Shown here in pieces: positions 1 through 5,656 of a DNA stretch of 9,753 nt (positions are counted from its first letter, which is position 1; each line of letters begins with the position of its first letter). This stretch comes from Microcaldota archaeon (GTDB lineage: Archaea > Micrarchaeota > Micrarchaeia > Micrarchaeales > Micrarchaeaceae), in the NCBI GenBank assembly GCA_021812025.1, contig JAKAPD010000015.1, positions 1 through 9,753 of the forward strand, in the 5' to 3' direction. The notes beneath the pieces are model-generated. The model had not been told where the DNA came from. It did not search any database and saw nothing but the letters and a program-made list of their open reading frames with translations. The position numbers and the translations under genes are program-made.

Positions 1-252
1 GCCGAGCTTCGCGCGCTCCGCCTTCGCCTCTTCCTTCGTGTAGACCAAGGGCTCTATGTACATCTTTCCTACTTCGTACGTCACCTTCGCGACGTTCCCC
101 TCTTCCAGGACTTTTGCCCAGCTCTCGACCACGTTTGTCGGCACACCGAGATTAAGCGCTATCTTCGTAAGTTCCATCCTGCCATTCGCCTGAAGGAGCT
201 CGACGAGAGAGTCTATAGTCGTCTTAGCCTCTGGCTGTGCTGCATCGGGCAT
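1..252 (-). CDS. Winged-helix domain protein, 5' part only
   Basis: This minus-strand frame is open from an ATG at 252 to the window edge (84 codons, stop not reached). Residues 10-68 read like a winged helix-turn-helix fold. Helices lie around 12-23 (IDSLVELLQ), 26-35 (ELTKIALNLG) and 39-52 (TNVVESWAKVLEEG), followed by a two-strand wing at 54-67 (VAKVTYEVGKMYIE). The LGVPTNVVESWAKVLEEGNV stretch is typical of archaeal helix-turn-helix recognition modules. After residue 70 the chain becomes Lys/Glu/Ala rich, so a coiled coil or linker probably follows. A TATA-like box at 281-292 and an AAGGGTG Shine-Dalgarno-like stretch just before the ATG support this start. The function is unknown: a DNA-binding or protein-interaction module is likely, but the partial sequence does not say which. 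Confidence 0.75.
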   Translation of the reverse strand, partial: MPDAAQPEAKTTIDSLVELLQANGRMELTKIALNLGVPTNVVESWAKVLEEGNVAKVTYEVGKMYIEPLVYTKEEAKAERAKLG

Positions 253-280
253 TAGTACACCCTTTAACTATTGAAAAGAA

Positions 281-292
281 TACTTAAATATC
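281..292 (-). promoter_or_regulatory. TATA-like box upstream of the winged-helix gene
   Basis: Read on the minus strand this is GATATTTAAGTA. Its centre is about 35 bp upstream of the ATG at 252, which predicts a short leader of roughly 10 bases that includes a GGGTG Shine-Dalgarno-like stretch. It lies in the gap after the protease gene, so the winged-helix gene probably has its own promoter as well as any read-through. Assigned from sequence resemblance and spacing only. Confidence 0.5.
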
Positions 293-304
293 TTCGCTGG
301 GCTC

Positions 305-1009
305 TCAGCGGAATATTCCACGGTAAAAGAACGACAGAGCTATTGCTATGACAAGCAGATATACTATGTATGTTATCGATATCGCGGTGAACAGCACAAG
401 AAGTATTATTATCGCCCCCATTACGGCAGCGTATATCGGCATGTTCCACGCTATGACCTTGCTGCCGTCGAGCGGGTAAATCGGTAGCATGTTGAAGAAA
501 GCGAGGAACAGGTTTATGAATATTATGAAACCTAGTGCGTTCGCGAGATAGGAATTTGCGGCCGGGCCCATATAGTAGAACACAGCTATCGTTATCGCGA
601 ATATCACAAGGTTGGTGGCTGGCCCCGCAAGCGATACTATACCGTTCTCCTTTTTGGTGAAGCTCTGCACGTATATCATTGTGGCTCCCGGCATTCCGAG
701 CAGGAAGCCCGCTGCCCCTGTTGCGAAGGTAATGAGCAAGAAGATGGGATTCGTCCTGAAGCCGGCTATGGCGCCGTACCTCTGCGCTACGAACTTGTGC
801 ATTAGTTCATGAAGTATGAAGCTGAGCGTGACGCCTACCGCGACCACAGGCAACACTATCAGGAAGTTTGATATGAAACTGCCCCGGTTGCTGAAAAGCC
901 CGAAGATGCCGCCCACGAGCGTGAGCGAGAACGCGAGTATGAGCACTATGTCGGCTATTATTATGTCCCTTAATTCGTCGGCTACGCTCATGTGCTCCCT
1001 GATTGGCAT
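305..1009 (-). CDS. M50 (site-2 protease-type) membrane zinc metalloprotease
   Basis: The product is a 234-residue, mostly hydrophobic protein with about six membrane segments. HELMH at 67-71 is the HExxH zinc motif: His67 and His71 bind zinc and Glu68 is catalytic. The second family signature is NMLPIYPLDG at 173-182, with Asp181 as the third zinc ligand. A GPATN motif at 129-133 between them is also usual in this family. Members cleave substrate proteins inside the membrane, often in regulatory proteolysis or membrane-protein turnover. The length fits the minimal form without PDZ or CBS domains. The ATG at 1009 lies about 25 bp from a TTTTAAAA box, so the mRNA would be leaderless. The ATG at 991 (residue 7) has AGGGAG three bases before it and is the alternative start. 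The substrate is unknown, and the neighbours do not suggest one. Confidence 0.92.
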   Translation of the reverse strand: MPIREHMSVADELRDIIIADIVLILAFSLTLVGGIFGLFSNRGSFISNFLIVLPVVAVGVTLSFILHELMHKFVAQRYGAIAGFRTNPIFLLITFATGAAGFLLGMPGATMIYVQSFTKKENGIVSLAGPATNLVIFAITIAVFYYMGPAANSYLANALGFIIFINLFLAFFNMLPIYPLDGSKVIAWNMPIYAAVMGAIIILLVLFTAISITYIVYLLVIAIALSFFYRGIFR

Positions 1010-1030
1010 AGACTAGTATTTTACGGACAA

Positions 1031-1038
1031 TTTTAAAA
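1031..1038. promoter_or_regulatory. Symmetric TATA box between the M50 protease and tRNA-Gln genes
   Basis: TTTTAAAA reads the same on both strands. Its centre is about 25 bp from the protease ATG at 1009 and about 31 bp from the first base of tRNA-Gln at 1066. One box could therefore serve both divergent genes. A second AT-rich stretch at 1048-1056 (ATAAATACT) is too near the tRNA to be its box at normal archaeal spacing. Assigned from spacing and composition. Confidence 0.55.
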
Positions 1039-1065
1039 GGGTTGCCAATAAATACTAATCTGCAT

Positions 1066-1138
1066 AGCTCCATCGTCTAGTGGTCAAGGACATCAGGCTC
1101 TGGACCTGGGAACACCGGTTCGAATCCGGTTGGAGCTA
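1066..1138 (+). tRNA. tRNA-Gln (anticodon CTG)
   Basis: The full cloverleaf can be drawn over 73 bases. The acceptor stem AGCTCCA/TGGAGCT is perfectly paired with an A-T first pair, and the D stem is GTC/GAC. The anticodon stem TCAGG/CCTGG closes the loop CTCTGGA, which reads CTG for the CAG glutamine codon. A four-base variable region follows, and the T arm ACCGG-TTCGAAT-CCGGT is perfect. The discriminator base is A and CCA is not encoded. No intron is present. Four T residues directly downstream (1139-1142) could end transcription. Archaea commonly charge this tRNA with glutamate and then amidate it with GatDE; that is family knowledge and is not shown here. Confidence 0.97.
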
Positions 1139-1327
1139 TTTTGCACTTATCCCGATTTCGCCCCACAATTCCTTTGTCTGGCCCTTGTATTCTGCTTTCT
1201 TTTTAGACCTATAAACGCAGAAGCCGCAGCTCGCAGGGCGACGCCTGGCCAGCCTTGATGCTATTATTTGAAGGAACGAAAGCCTTGCTGTCTGCTGATT
1301 CCCTACCATATTTGTCCTGGTCGCCAT
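1136..1327 (-). CDS. Possible small basic protein (doubtful)
   Basis: An open frame of 63 codons runs from the ATG at 1327, or 69 codons from the ATG at 1345. The product is Arg/Lys rich with a CGFC pair of cysteines near the middle, and it matches no family I recognise. In favour: a TTTTAATATTTA box at 1361-1372 gives a predicted mRNA start near 1341, GGTGGG and GTGGAG lie before the ATG at 1327, and codon choice (AGG, ATA, GCG) matches the neighbours. Against: it is short, its composition is plain, and its stop codon lies on the last three bases of tRNA-Gln on the opposite strand. If real, it would be convergent with the tRNA and overlap it by three bases. The frame may also be open by chance. 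Confidence 0.4.
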   Translation of the reverse strand: MATRTNMVGNQQTARLSFLQIIASRLARRRPASCGFCVYRSKKKAEYKGQTKELWGEIGISAK

Positions 1328-1372
1328 CTCCACATTCCCACCCATATTATATTATGCCGTTTTTAATATTTA

Positions 1373-1551
1373 GATTTAGCTAGACTCGGAAAACCCGGAA
1401 TATGCATAAATATTACCAGAGGCCGGAAAAACTAGGAGAAACTCTAATTATTAATTAGGAAAAGGTATAGCGACCCTCTTGATCCCTGCTAAACGTTCGC
1501 GGCGAAGAGAAAACGAGGAGAGCGCGGCTACGTAAGCCGGATAGAGCATTA
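1373..1551. other. Gene-free stretch with dyad symmetries
   Basis: No credible coding frame is seen here. The stretch holds a perfect palindrome of 7-base arms around one base (CTAATTA-T-TAATTAG, 1444-1458), a shorter one (TTCGC-G-GCGAA, 1496-1506) and a small hairpin (CGGCT-ACGTA-AGCCG, 1525-1539). A TATA-like ATGCATAAATATTA lies at 1403-1416. These could be operator sites for the operon downstream or parts of a small RNA; no known RNA family was recognised. C and D box signals were looked for and not found. Confidence 0.4.
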
Positions 1552-1560
1552 TTTAAATTT
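1552..1560 (+). promoter_or_regulatory. TATA box of the three-gene RCK operon
   Basis: TTTAAATTT is centred about 29 bp before the ATG at 1585, so the mRNA is predicted to start within a few bases of the start codon. No Shine-Dalgarno sequence precedes the ATG, which agrees with a leaderless or nearly leaderless first gene. The downstream two genes have no comparable box and are likely read from this promoter. Confidence 0.65.
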
Positions 1561-1584
1561 TAGGTGTGAATAGCACTCGGTACG

Positions 1585-2010
1585 ATGGCGAAGATCCAGC
1601 TCAAGAACCATGTCATAATATGCGGCTACGGGATAGTCGGCCAGGGAGTCGCAGAGGTGCTTGACGAGCACAAGCAGCCTTTTGTCGTCATCGACATAAG
1701 CGATAACCTTGCGAACAAGATGAAGGAGCTCGGCTACGACTTCATCCAGGGCGACGCCACGCTTTCCAGGGTCCTAAGACAAGCGAACATCGAAAACGCG
1801 AAAGTTGTAGTATTCTCGATAGACAACGATGCGAAAAACCTCTTTGGCGTGCTCACCGCCAGGGACCTGAACAAGAACATATTCATAGTAACCAGGGCGA
1901 ACGACGACTTTGTAAAGGAGAAGCTCGACGAGGCCGGGGCTAACTACATAGTCATGCCACACAAGACAGCCAGCAAGGAGATCGTCAAGGAGCTGCTCAA
2001 GGGCAAGTAG
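1585..2010 (+). CDS. Stand-alone RCK (TrkA-N) nucleotide-binding subunit
   Basis: The product is a soluble 141-residue protein made of a single RCK/TrkA-N Rossmann domain. The nucleotide-binding glycines are intact: GYGIVG at 14-19, preceded by the usual HVIIC strand. Asp37 sits at the end of the second strand (FVVID), where an acidic residue contacts the ribose of NAD or ATP in this family. GDAT at 56-59 and the TRANDD region at 103-108 are further family marks. There is no membrane segment and no TrkA-C domain. RCK proteins assemble into rings that gate potassium channels or Trk/Ktr transporters in response to nucleotides or ions. It is the first gene of an operon with two membrane-bound RCK paralogues, so it probably joins their ring; that pairing is inferred from position. 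Confidence 0.9.
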   Translation: MAKIQLKNHVIICGYGIVGQGVAEVLDEHKQPFVVIDISDNLANKMKELGYDFIQGDATLSRVLRQANIENAKVVVFSIDNDAKNLFGVLTARDLNKNIFIVTRANDDFVKEKLDEAGANYIVMPHKTASKEIVKELLKGK

Positions 2011-2063
2011 GTGTTCCTCTGGTCAGCCTAGGTTATCAGGAACTGCTCAGGGTCGAGAACAAG

Positions 2064-2789
2064 GTGCTCATAATCCTCGCACTCGTAGCGATTGCTGCAG
2101 TACTCCTTACCGTTGGCGTAATCAACAAAGTGATCAACAATTACTATGCCTCCGGCTACTTTGCGATATCCGCACTGTTCGACGCTGTCGGAATAGACGT
2201 CACGGGCCTGAGCTCCATCACGCCAAGCATGGGCTTTGGCTTCTACGAAGTGCTGTCTGTTCTCGCGCTCGACGGGATCATCAAGATAATAATAATAGGC
2301 TTTATAATCGCGACCATAGTGGGCATCATAACAAACTTCGACATAAGATCAAGATTGTCTGGCTACACCCTGAAGAAGCTCAAAGGCCATGTCATAGTGT
2401 GCGGCTATTCTGGCCTTGCTGAAAGGGTCTGCGACGATCTCCAGAGCTCCAGGATCCCCTTTGTCGTGATAGAGAAGAGCAGGGCTGTGGTTGACGGCTT
2501 GAGGGACGCTGGTATGCTTGCGCTCAACGGGGATTTCGGCACAGAGCAGATGCTGAGGGCAGCTTCCATAGAGAACGCGGGCGCCGTACTCATGCTCGCT
2601 GGTGACGACTATGAGAACCTACTTGGGATAATAGCGGCACACCACATCAACAGCAAGATCAAGATAATTAGCAGGGCGAAGGCGGAGACGACTCTCACCA
2701 AGCTCCATAGGGCAGGTGCAGAGCTCTGCGTAGTGCCAGAGGTGCTTGCGGGCTTAGAGATAGGCAATTACATTGTGACAAAGGTGTAG
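2064..2789 (+). CDS. Two-helix, pore-loop-like membrane protein with RCK domain
   Basis: The product has 241 residues from a GTG start. A hydrophobic helix at 1-20, a re-entrant-looking segment at 30-52 and a second helix at about 70-90 are followed by an RCK/TrkA-N domain from residue 107 to the end. This is the layout of two-helix ligand-gated potassium channels such as MthK. The filter sequence TVGYG is absent, however; the corresponding stretch reads AVGIDVTG (41-48). In the RCK domain the glycine motif is altered to GYSGLA (114-119), while the acidic residue after the second strand is kept (Glu137). GDF at 156-158 is retained. The GTG at 2064 lies right at the membrane helix and has no good Shine-Dalgarno sequence, and the frame stays open upstream to 2010, so a longer product is possible. 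A channel or transporter-gating role is inferred. Confidence 0.82.
   Translation: MLIILALVAIAAVLLTVGVINKVINNYYASGYFAISALFDAVGIDVTGLSSITPSMGFGFYEVLSVLALDGIIKIIIIGFIIATIVGIITNFDIRSRLSGYTLKKLKGHVIVCGYSGLAERVCDDLQSSRIPFVVIEKSRAVVDGLRDAGMLALNGDFGTEQMLRAASIENAGAVLMLAGDDYENLLGIIAAHHINSKIKIISRAKAETTLTKLHRAGAELCVVPEVLAGLEIGNYIVTKV
2781..2786 (+). promoter_or_regulatory. Shine-Dalgarno sequence of the third RCK gene
   Basis: AAGGTG overlaps the end of the preceding gene and stands five bases before the GTG at 2792. This picks the GTG over the ATG at 2790, whose frame stops after four codons. The closeness of stop and start suggests coupled translation. Confidence 0.7.
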
Positions 2790-2791
2790 AT

Positions 2792-3526
2792 GTGCCAGCG
2801 CTGAAAACAACTTTGATGACGATCGGGATCGTGATACTGGCGCTGTTCGCCATATCGGTAGCGCTGACATATTATGCCGGCTTCGGCATTTTAATCGCAT
2901 TGTCGTGGAACCTTTTGTCGGTTCTTGACGTCAACGGGAACCTGTTGCAGTTCGGGCCGAGCGTCTCTGATCCGTTCGTTTTCGGGGCAAGCTTGCTCGA
3001 TGCGTTTATATTCGCCTTGCTTACCGTGCTGCTGGCCGCTGTCTTCTTCAACTTTATAAAGCAGATAAACATAAGAGCCAGGGTTACTGTCTCTAGGATA
3101 AAGAAGCTGAATGGACATGTGATAATAGTGCCGGCAAACCCTTTCGCCATTGCCTTGCTTAACGAGCTGGACGGCTCGAACATAGACAGGGTGGTGATAG
3201 CTGCCAGCGAGCACGATGCGAGCCAGCTGCACGACAGAAAGGAGCTCATGATTGTCGGCGATCCTAAGACGATGGACGCGTTCTCGGCCGCGAATGTGCA
3301 ACATGCCAAATTCGTAATCGCATGCAGCAAAGATGACGTGGAGAACGCGATGATAGCGGTGACCGCCAAATCGATAAACCCGAAGGCGAAAGTAATCGCA
3401 AGGGTATCCAAATCAGATGACATACCCAAACTCGGAAGGGCAGGTGCTTACATGACCATGATGCCCGAGATAGCAGCGGGAGAGGCGATAAGCAAGGAAA
3501 TATTGAAGGAATTGACTTCGAAATAA
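2792..3526 (+). CDS. Two-helix membrane protein with degenerate RCK domain
   Basis: The product has 244 residues and the same layout as the upstream gene: a helix at about 8-28, a loop at 34-60, a second helix at about 66-88, the linker NIRARVTVSRIKKL, and an RCK fold from 107. It is clearly paralogous, with YYA at 27-29 at the same distance from the start and a shared DV-(N/T)-G in the loop (Asp46-Val47-Asn48-Gly49 here). Its nucleotide site has decayed: PANPFAI (114-120) replaces the glycine motif, and the acidic residue after strand two is missing (VVIAASE). GDPKT at 156-160 remains. It therefore probably plays a structural or non-sensing part in a mixed ring. It starts two bases after the previous stop and is the last gene of the operon, 32 bp from a convergent gene. 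Confidence 0.82.
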   Translation: MPALKTTLMTIGIVILALFAISVALTYYAGFGILIALSWNLLSVLDVNGNLLQFGPSVSDPFVFGASLLDAFIFALLTVLLAAVFFNFIKQINIRARVTVSRIKKLNGHVIIVPANPFAIALLNELDGSNIDRVVIAASEHDASQLHDRKELMIVGDPKTMDAFSAANVQHAKFVIACSKDDVENAMIAVTAKSINPKAKVIARVSKSDDIPKLGRAGAYMTMMPEIAAGEAISKEILKELTSK

Positions 3527-3558
3527 CTATGCTCTAAAATGATTAAAGGAATTGATTA

Positions 3559-5583
3559 TTACTCGAGCTCGTCCTTTTCCGGCTCTTCTGGGTGAGCTGC
3601 CGTTGATCTGCTCCTGGCGCTCGGCTGGTTTTCGAACCCTTCTCTCTCGGCCTGCTCTCTCAGCGCCTCTTCGTTTCTTTTCCTTATTCTTTCTTCTTCT
3701 TCCCTTGCGGCTTTTTCCGATGCCTCTGCCTGCGCTTTTGCCTGCCTCTCCAATCTCTGCTCCTCCTCCTTCTTCTTGCTTTCTTTCGGCGGCTGCTTTG
3801 CCCTCCTCTCTTCCCACTTGTCGAACATTTCGTTGTAGCCCTTGCCAAAGTGCTTCTCCCCCTCCTCCTTGACCTTTGCATGGCTCGCTATCTTCTCATC
3901 TTCCCCTTTTGCCATCTTTCCCGCGGCTTGCCCCATGAAACCAGGGGCGTTCGACATATGTTGGAGTATCTGACCGAGGAATTCGCGCTTTTGCTCGTCA
4001 GTCAGGGCTTTTTGCGGCGCGGCGCCTCTTGGATGGGTTTCAAACCCCTCTCCTTCCGCCTCTGCGTGCGCGGCGGCTGCGGCTTGCCTGTTCCTTTGCC
4101 TGACTGCCTCAGCTTCCCTAAACTCTGGCCTTCCTCCGAATTTATGCTCTATTTTTTCAGGAGTGTACCTTCGGCTTCCGGACTGGCTCTGAACATGATT
4201 GAGCAGTATCGCAGCGATAGGCGACACGAAAAACGACGACTTGCTCGATGACGACGCTTTCGGGCTGCCATTCAATATGTGATCTATAAGATTGTCGTAA
4301 GACGGTGGAGGCTTGGCTGCTGCGGCGCTTGTGCCGCTAGTTATCGGCGGGGGCGGCGGATTCTCTGCAAGATTACGGAACGTTTTCACGTGGCTCACGA
4401 AAGATCCGCTTGAGCCATGCATCTCATTGAAGTATTTCCTCTGCGCCATGTCTTTTGCAAGGCCGCCCAAGAACATCCCTTCGGTGTTAAACCCAAAAAC
4501 CGATTTGCCCGCAGATTCAACTGCTTTGAAGTATTCATCTGTGCCCCTCTGGAATCTAGGGTCGGCGAGCTTTTCCTCTAGATCCTTCGCTGAGAGCCCA
4601 GCGAAGCCTGCTCTTTTCACTAGATTTGAATATGCCTTTGTGCCCTCCTGTAGGTTGTGGTTCTCGACCCCTTCTTTTAGCGCGATGGCTGCGTTTAACT
4701 GTTTTTTTGTCATCGGCACCTCTTCTATTTTGACCCTGTTTGGGGTGGCCAAGGGCTTGCCCGTCGGGCTTGGAGGGGGCGGCGGGAGAAGCGGGTGTCC
4801 GTCTTCTGGCCCAGCCCACATCATAGCTCCGCGCGAGCCCATCTTGCCCTTGTTAATCGCTTTTGCCTCTACTACTGCAGTAGCCCATTCCCTTCTCTGG
4901 AGCTTTGCCTGCTGTTGCTCTAACCTCCATGAATGCCACTTGTATGCAGCGGTAGCCAAAAGTGCGCCTTTCCCAGCGGCCTTTGCCGCCTGGACTTTTT
5001 CACCTGCCTGTTGTACTTTGCCTTCCCTTGCTTCAACATATCTTTGTGATCTTGCTAATCTTCGATGAGCGCCCCTTATCGAACCCACGCCGACGGCCAT
5101 CTTCGTCAGCAGCCCGAATTTTACCGGCGCCAGGCCGACCCTATCTTTTCCTCCTGTTGGTGCTACGGTCTTGCCGGTCACCTGGCTCTCCTTCAATTCC
5201 ATTCCGCGCACCTCGTTTACTTGCCTTGCCCACCTGTTCGATACGCGCCTGTTTATCTTCTTACCGACGACTTTTCTCGCTTGCTTCCCCATTCCAGCAA
5301 GGAGGCCCTTTTGCTTTCCGCCGACTTTCGCTGCGCCGTACTTCCCTAGCATTATGCTTCTGGGCTTTCCCGCCCTTATTCCCTTTCCTGCGCCGCCTCC
5401 TCTTCCCACTCCTCCGGTTATCCCCATCAGGGAACCTATTCCGAATATGGCGAATATGTTTGCGCCTCTTGACAAACCCGCTGCGGCAGCTATGAGTATG
5501 ACTATTACGGCGATGGGCCATAGGCTGCTTATGTCTAGCGCAAGAATAACGAACTGCCCGAGCAATAGAAGCTCTATCATCAT
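3559..5583 (-). CDS. Orphan membrane-anchored, proline-rich, coiled-coil protein
   Basis: The product is 674 residues long and of no family I recognise. The N-terminus holds hydrophobic segments at about 4-18, 22-37 and 41-57, then a glycine-rich, strongly basic stretch (58-125) and an Ala/Gln/Arg-rich helical zone (170-245). A poly-proline run (PPPPPSP, 267-273) leads into a globular-looking part at 290-400 that contains a 16-residue internal repeat. A second proline run (409-413) and PPPSY (426-430) follow. A short hydrophobic patch lies at 451-463, and the last 170 residues are charged and coiled-coil-like (roughly 590-650). I chose the ATG at 5583 because a TATA-like box at 5601-5612 predicts transcription starting within about two bases of it; the ATG at 5580 is equally possible, and the ATG at 5658 lies upstream of that box. 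The role is unknown: a scaffold anchored at the cell membrane is a guess. Confidence 0.85.
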   Translation of the reverse strand: MMIELLLLGQFVILALDISSLWPIAVIVILIAAAAGLSRGANIFAIFGIGSLMGITGGVGRGGGAGKGIRAGKPRSIMLGKYGAAKVGGKQKGLLAGMGKQARKVVGKKINRRVSNRWARQVNEVRGMELKESQVTGKTVAPTGGKDRVGLAPVKFGLLTKMAVGVGSIRGAHRRLARSQRYVEAREGKVQQAGEKVQAAKAAGKGALLATAAYKWHSWRLEQQQAKLQRREWATAVVEAKAINKGKMGSRGAMMWAGPEDGHPLLPPPPPSPTGKPLATPNRVKIEEVPMTKKQLNAAIALKEGVENHNLQEGTKAYSNLVKRAGFAGLSAKDLEEKLADPRFQRGTDEYFKAVESAGKSVFGFNTEGMFLGGLAKDMAQRKYFNEMHGSSGSFVSHVKTFRNLAENPPPPPITSGTSAAAAKPPPSYDNLIDHILNGSPKASSSSKSSFFVSPIAAILLNHVQSQSGSRRYTPEKIEHKFGGRPEFREAEAVRQRNRQAAAAAHAEAEGEGFETHPRGAAPQKALTDEQKREFLGQILQHMSNAPGFMGQAAGKMAKGEDEKIASHAKVKEEGEKHFGKGYNEMFDKWEERRAKQPPKESKKKEEEQRLERQAKAQAEASEKAAREEEERIRKRNEEALREQAEREGFENQPSARSRSTAAHPEEPEKDELE
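4507..4653 (-). repeat. Internal repeat in the orphan membrane protein
   Basis: Residues 311-326 (LQEGTKAYSNLVKRAG) and 344-359 (FQRGTDEYFKAVESAG) of the 674-residue protein align without gaps, with 7 of 16 positions identical (Q, G, T, Y, V, A, G). The units are 33 residues apart, which suggests a duplicated helical hairpin. The DNA itself is not obviously repeated, so the duplication is old. Confidence 0.6.
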
Positions 5584-5600
5584 TATAATTATGGTTTTCT

Positions 5601-5612
5601 TAATATTTAAAG
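5601..5612. promoter_or_regulatory. Shared TATA region between orphan protein and hydrolase genes
   Basis: TAATATTTAAAG reads as a TATA-like box on both strands (CTTTAAATATTA on minus). Its centre near 5606 is about 24 bp from the minus-strand ATG at 5583, which would be leaderless. It is about 50 bp from the plus-strand ATG at 5657, which would have a leader of some 25 bases carrying AGGGA at 5647-5651, five bases before the start. One box for two divergent genes is the simplest reading. Confidence 0.55.
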
Positions 5613-5656
5613 ATATTCGCTGCGATATGAAACCCGGGCATTGTTTAGGGATTTCC

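Noticed and set aside
2872..3429. Minus-strand open frame of 185 codons opposite the third RCK gene
   Set aside because: The opposite strand encodes a clear RCK-domain paralogue; this frame is its composition shadow.
4313..5068. Plus-strand open frame of about 250 codons opposite the orphan protein
   Set aside because: It is a low-complexity shadow of the minus-strand gene and has no ribosome-binding site or promoter.
5171..5656. Long in-frame N-terminal extension of the hydrolase
   Set aside because: It is antisense to the orphan membrane protein, has the Pro/Phe-rich composition expected of a shadow of an Ala/Lys/Gly-rich gene, and passes through the promoter region at 5601-5612.
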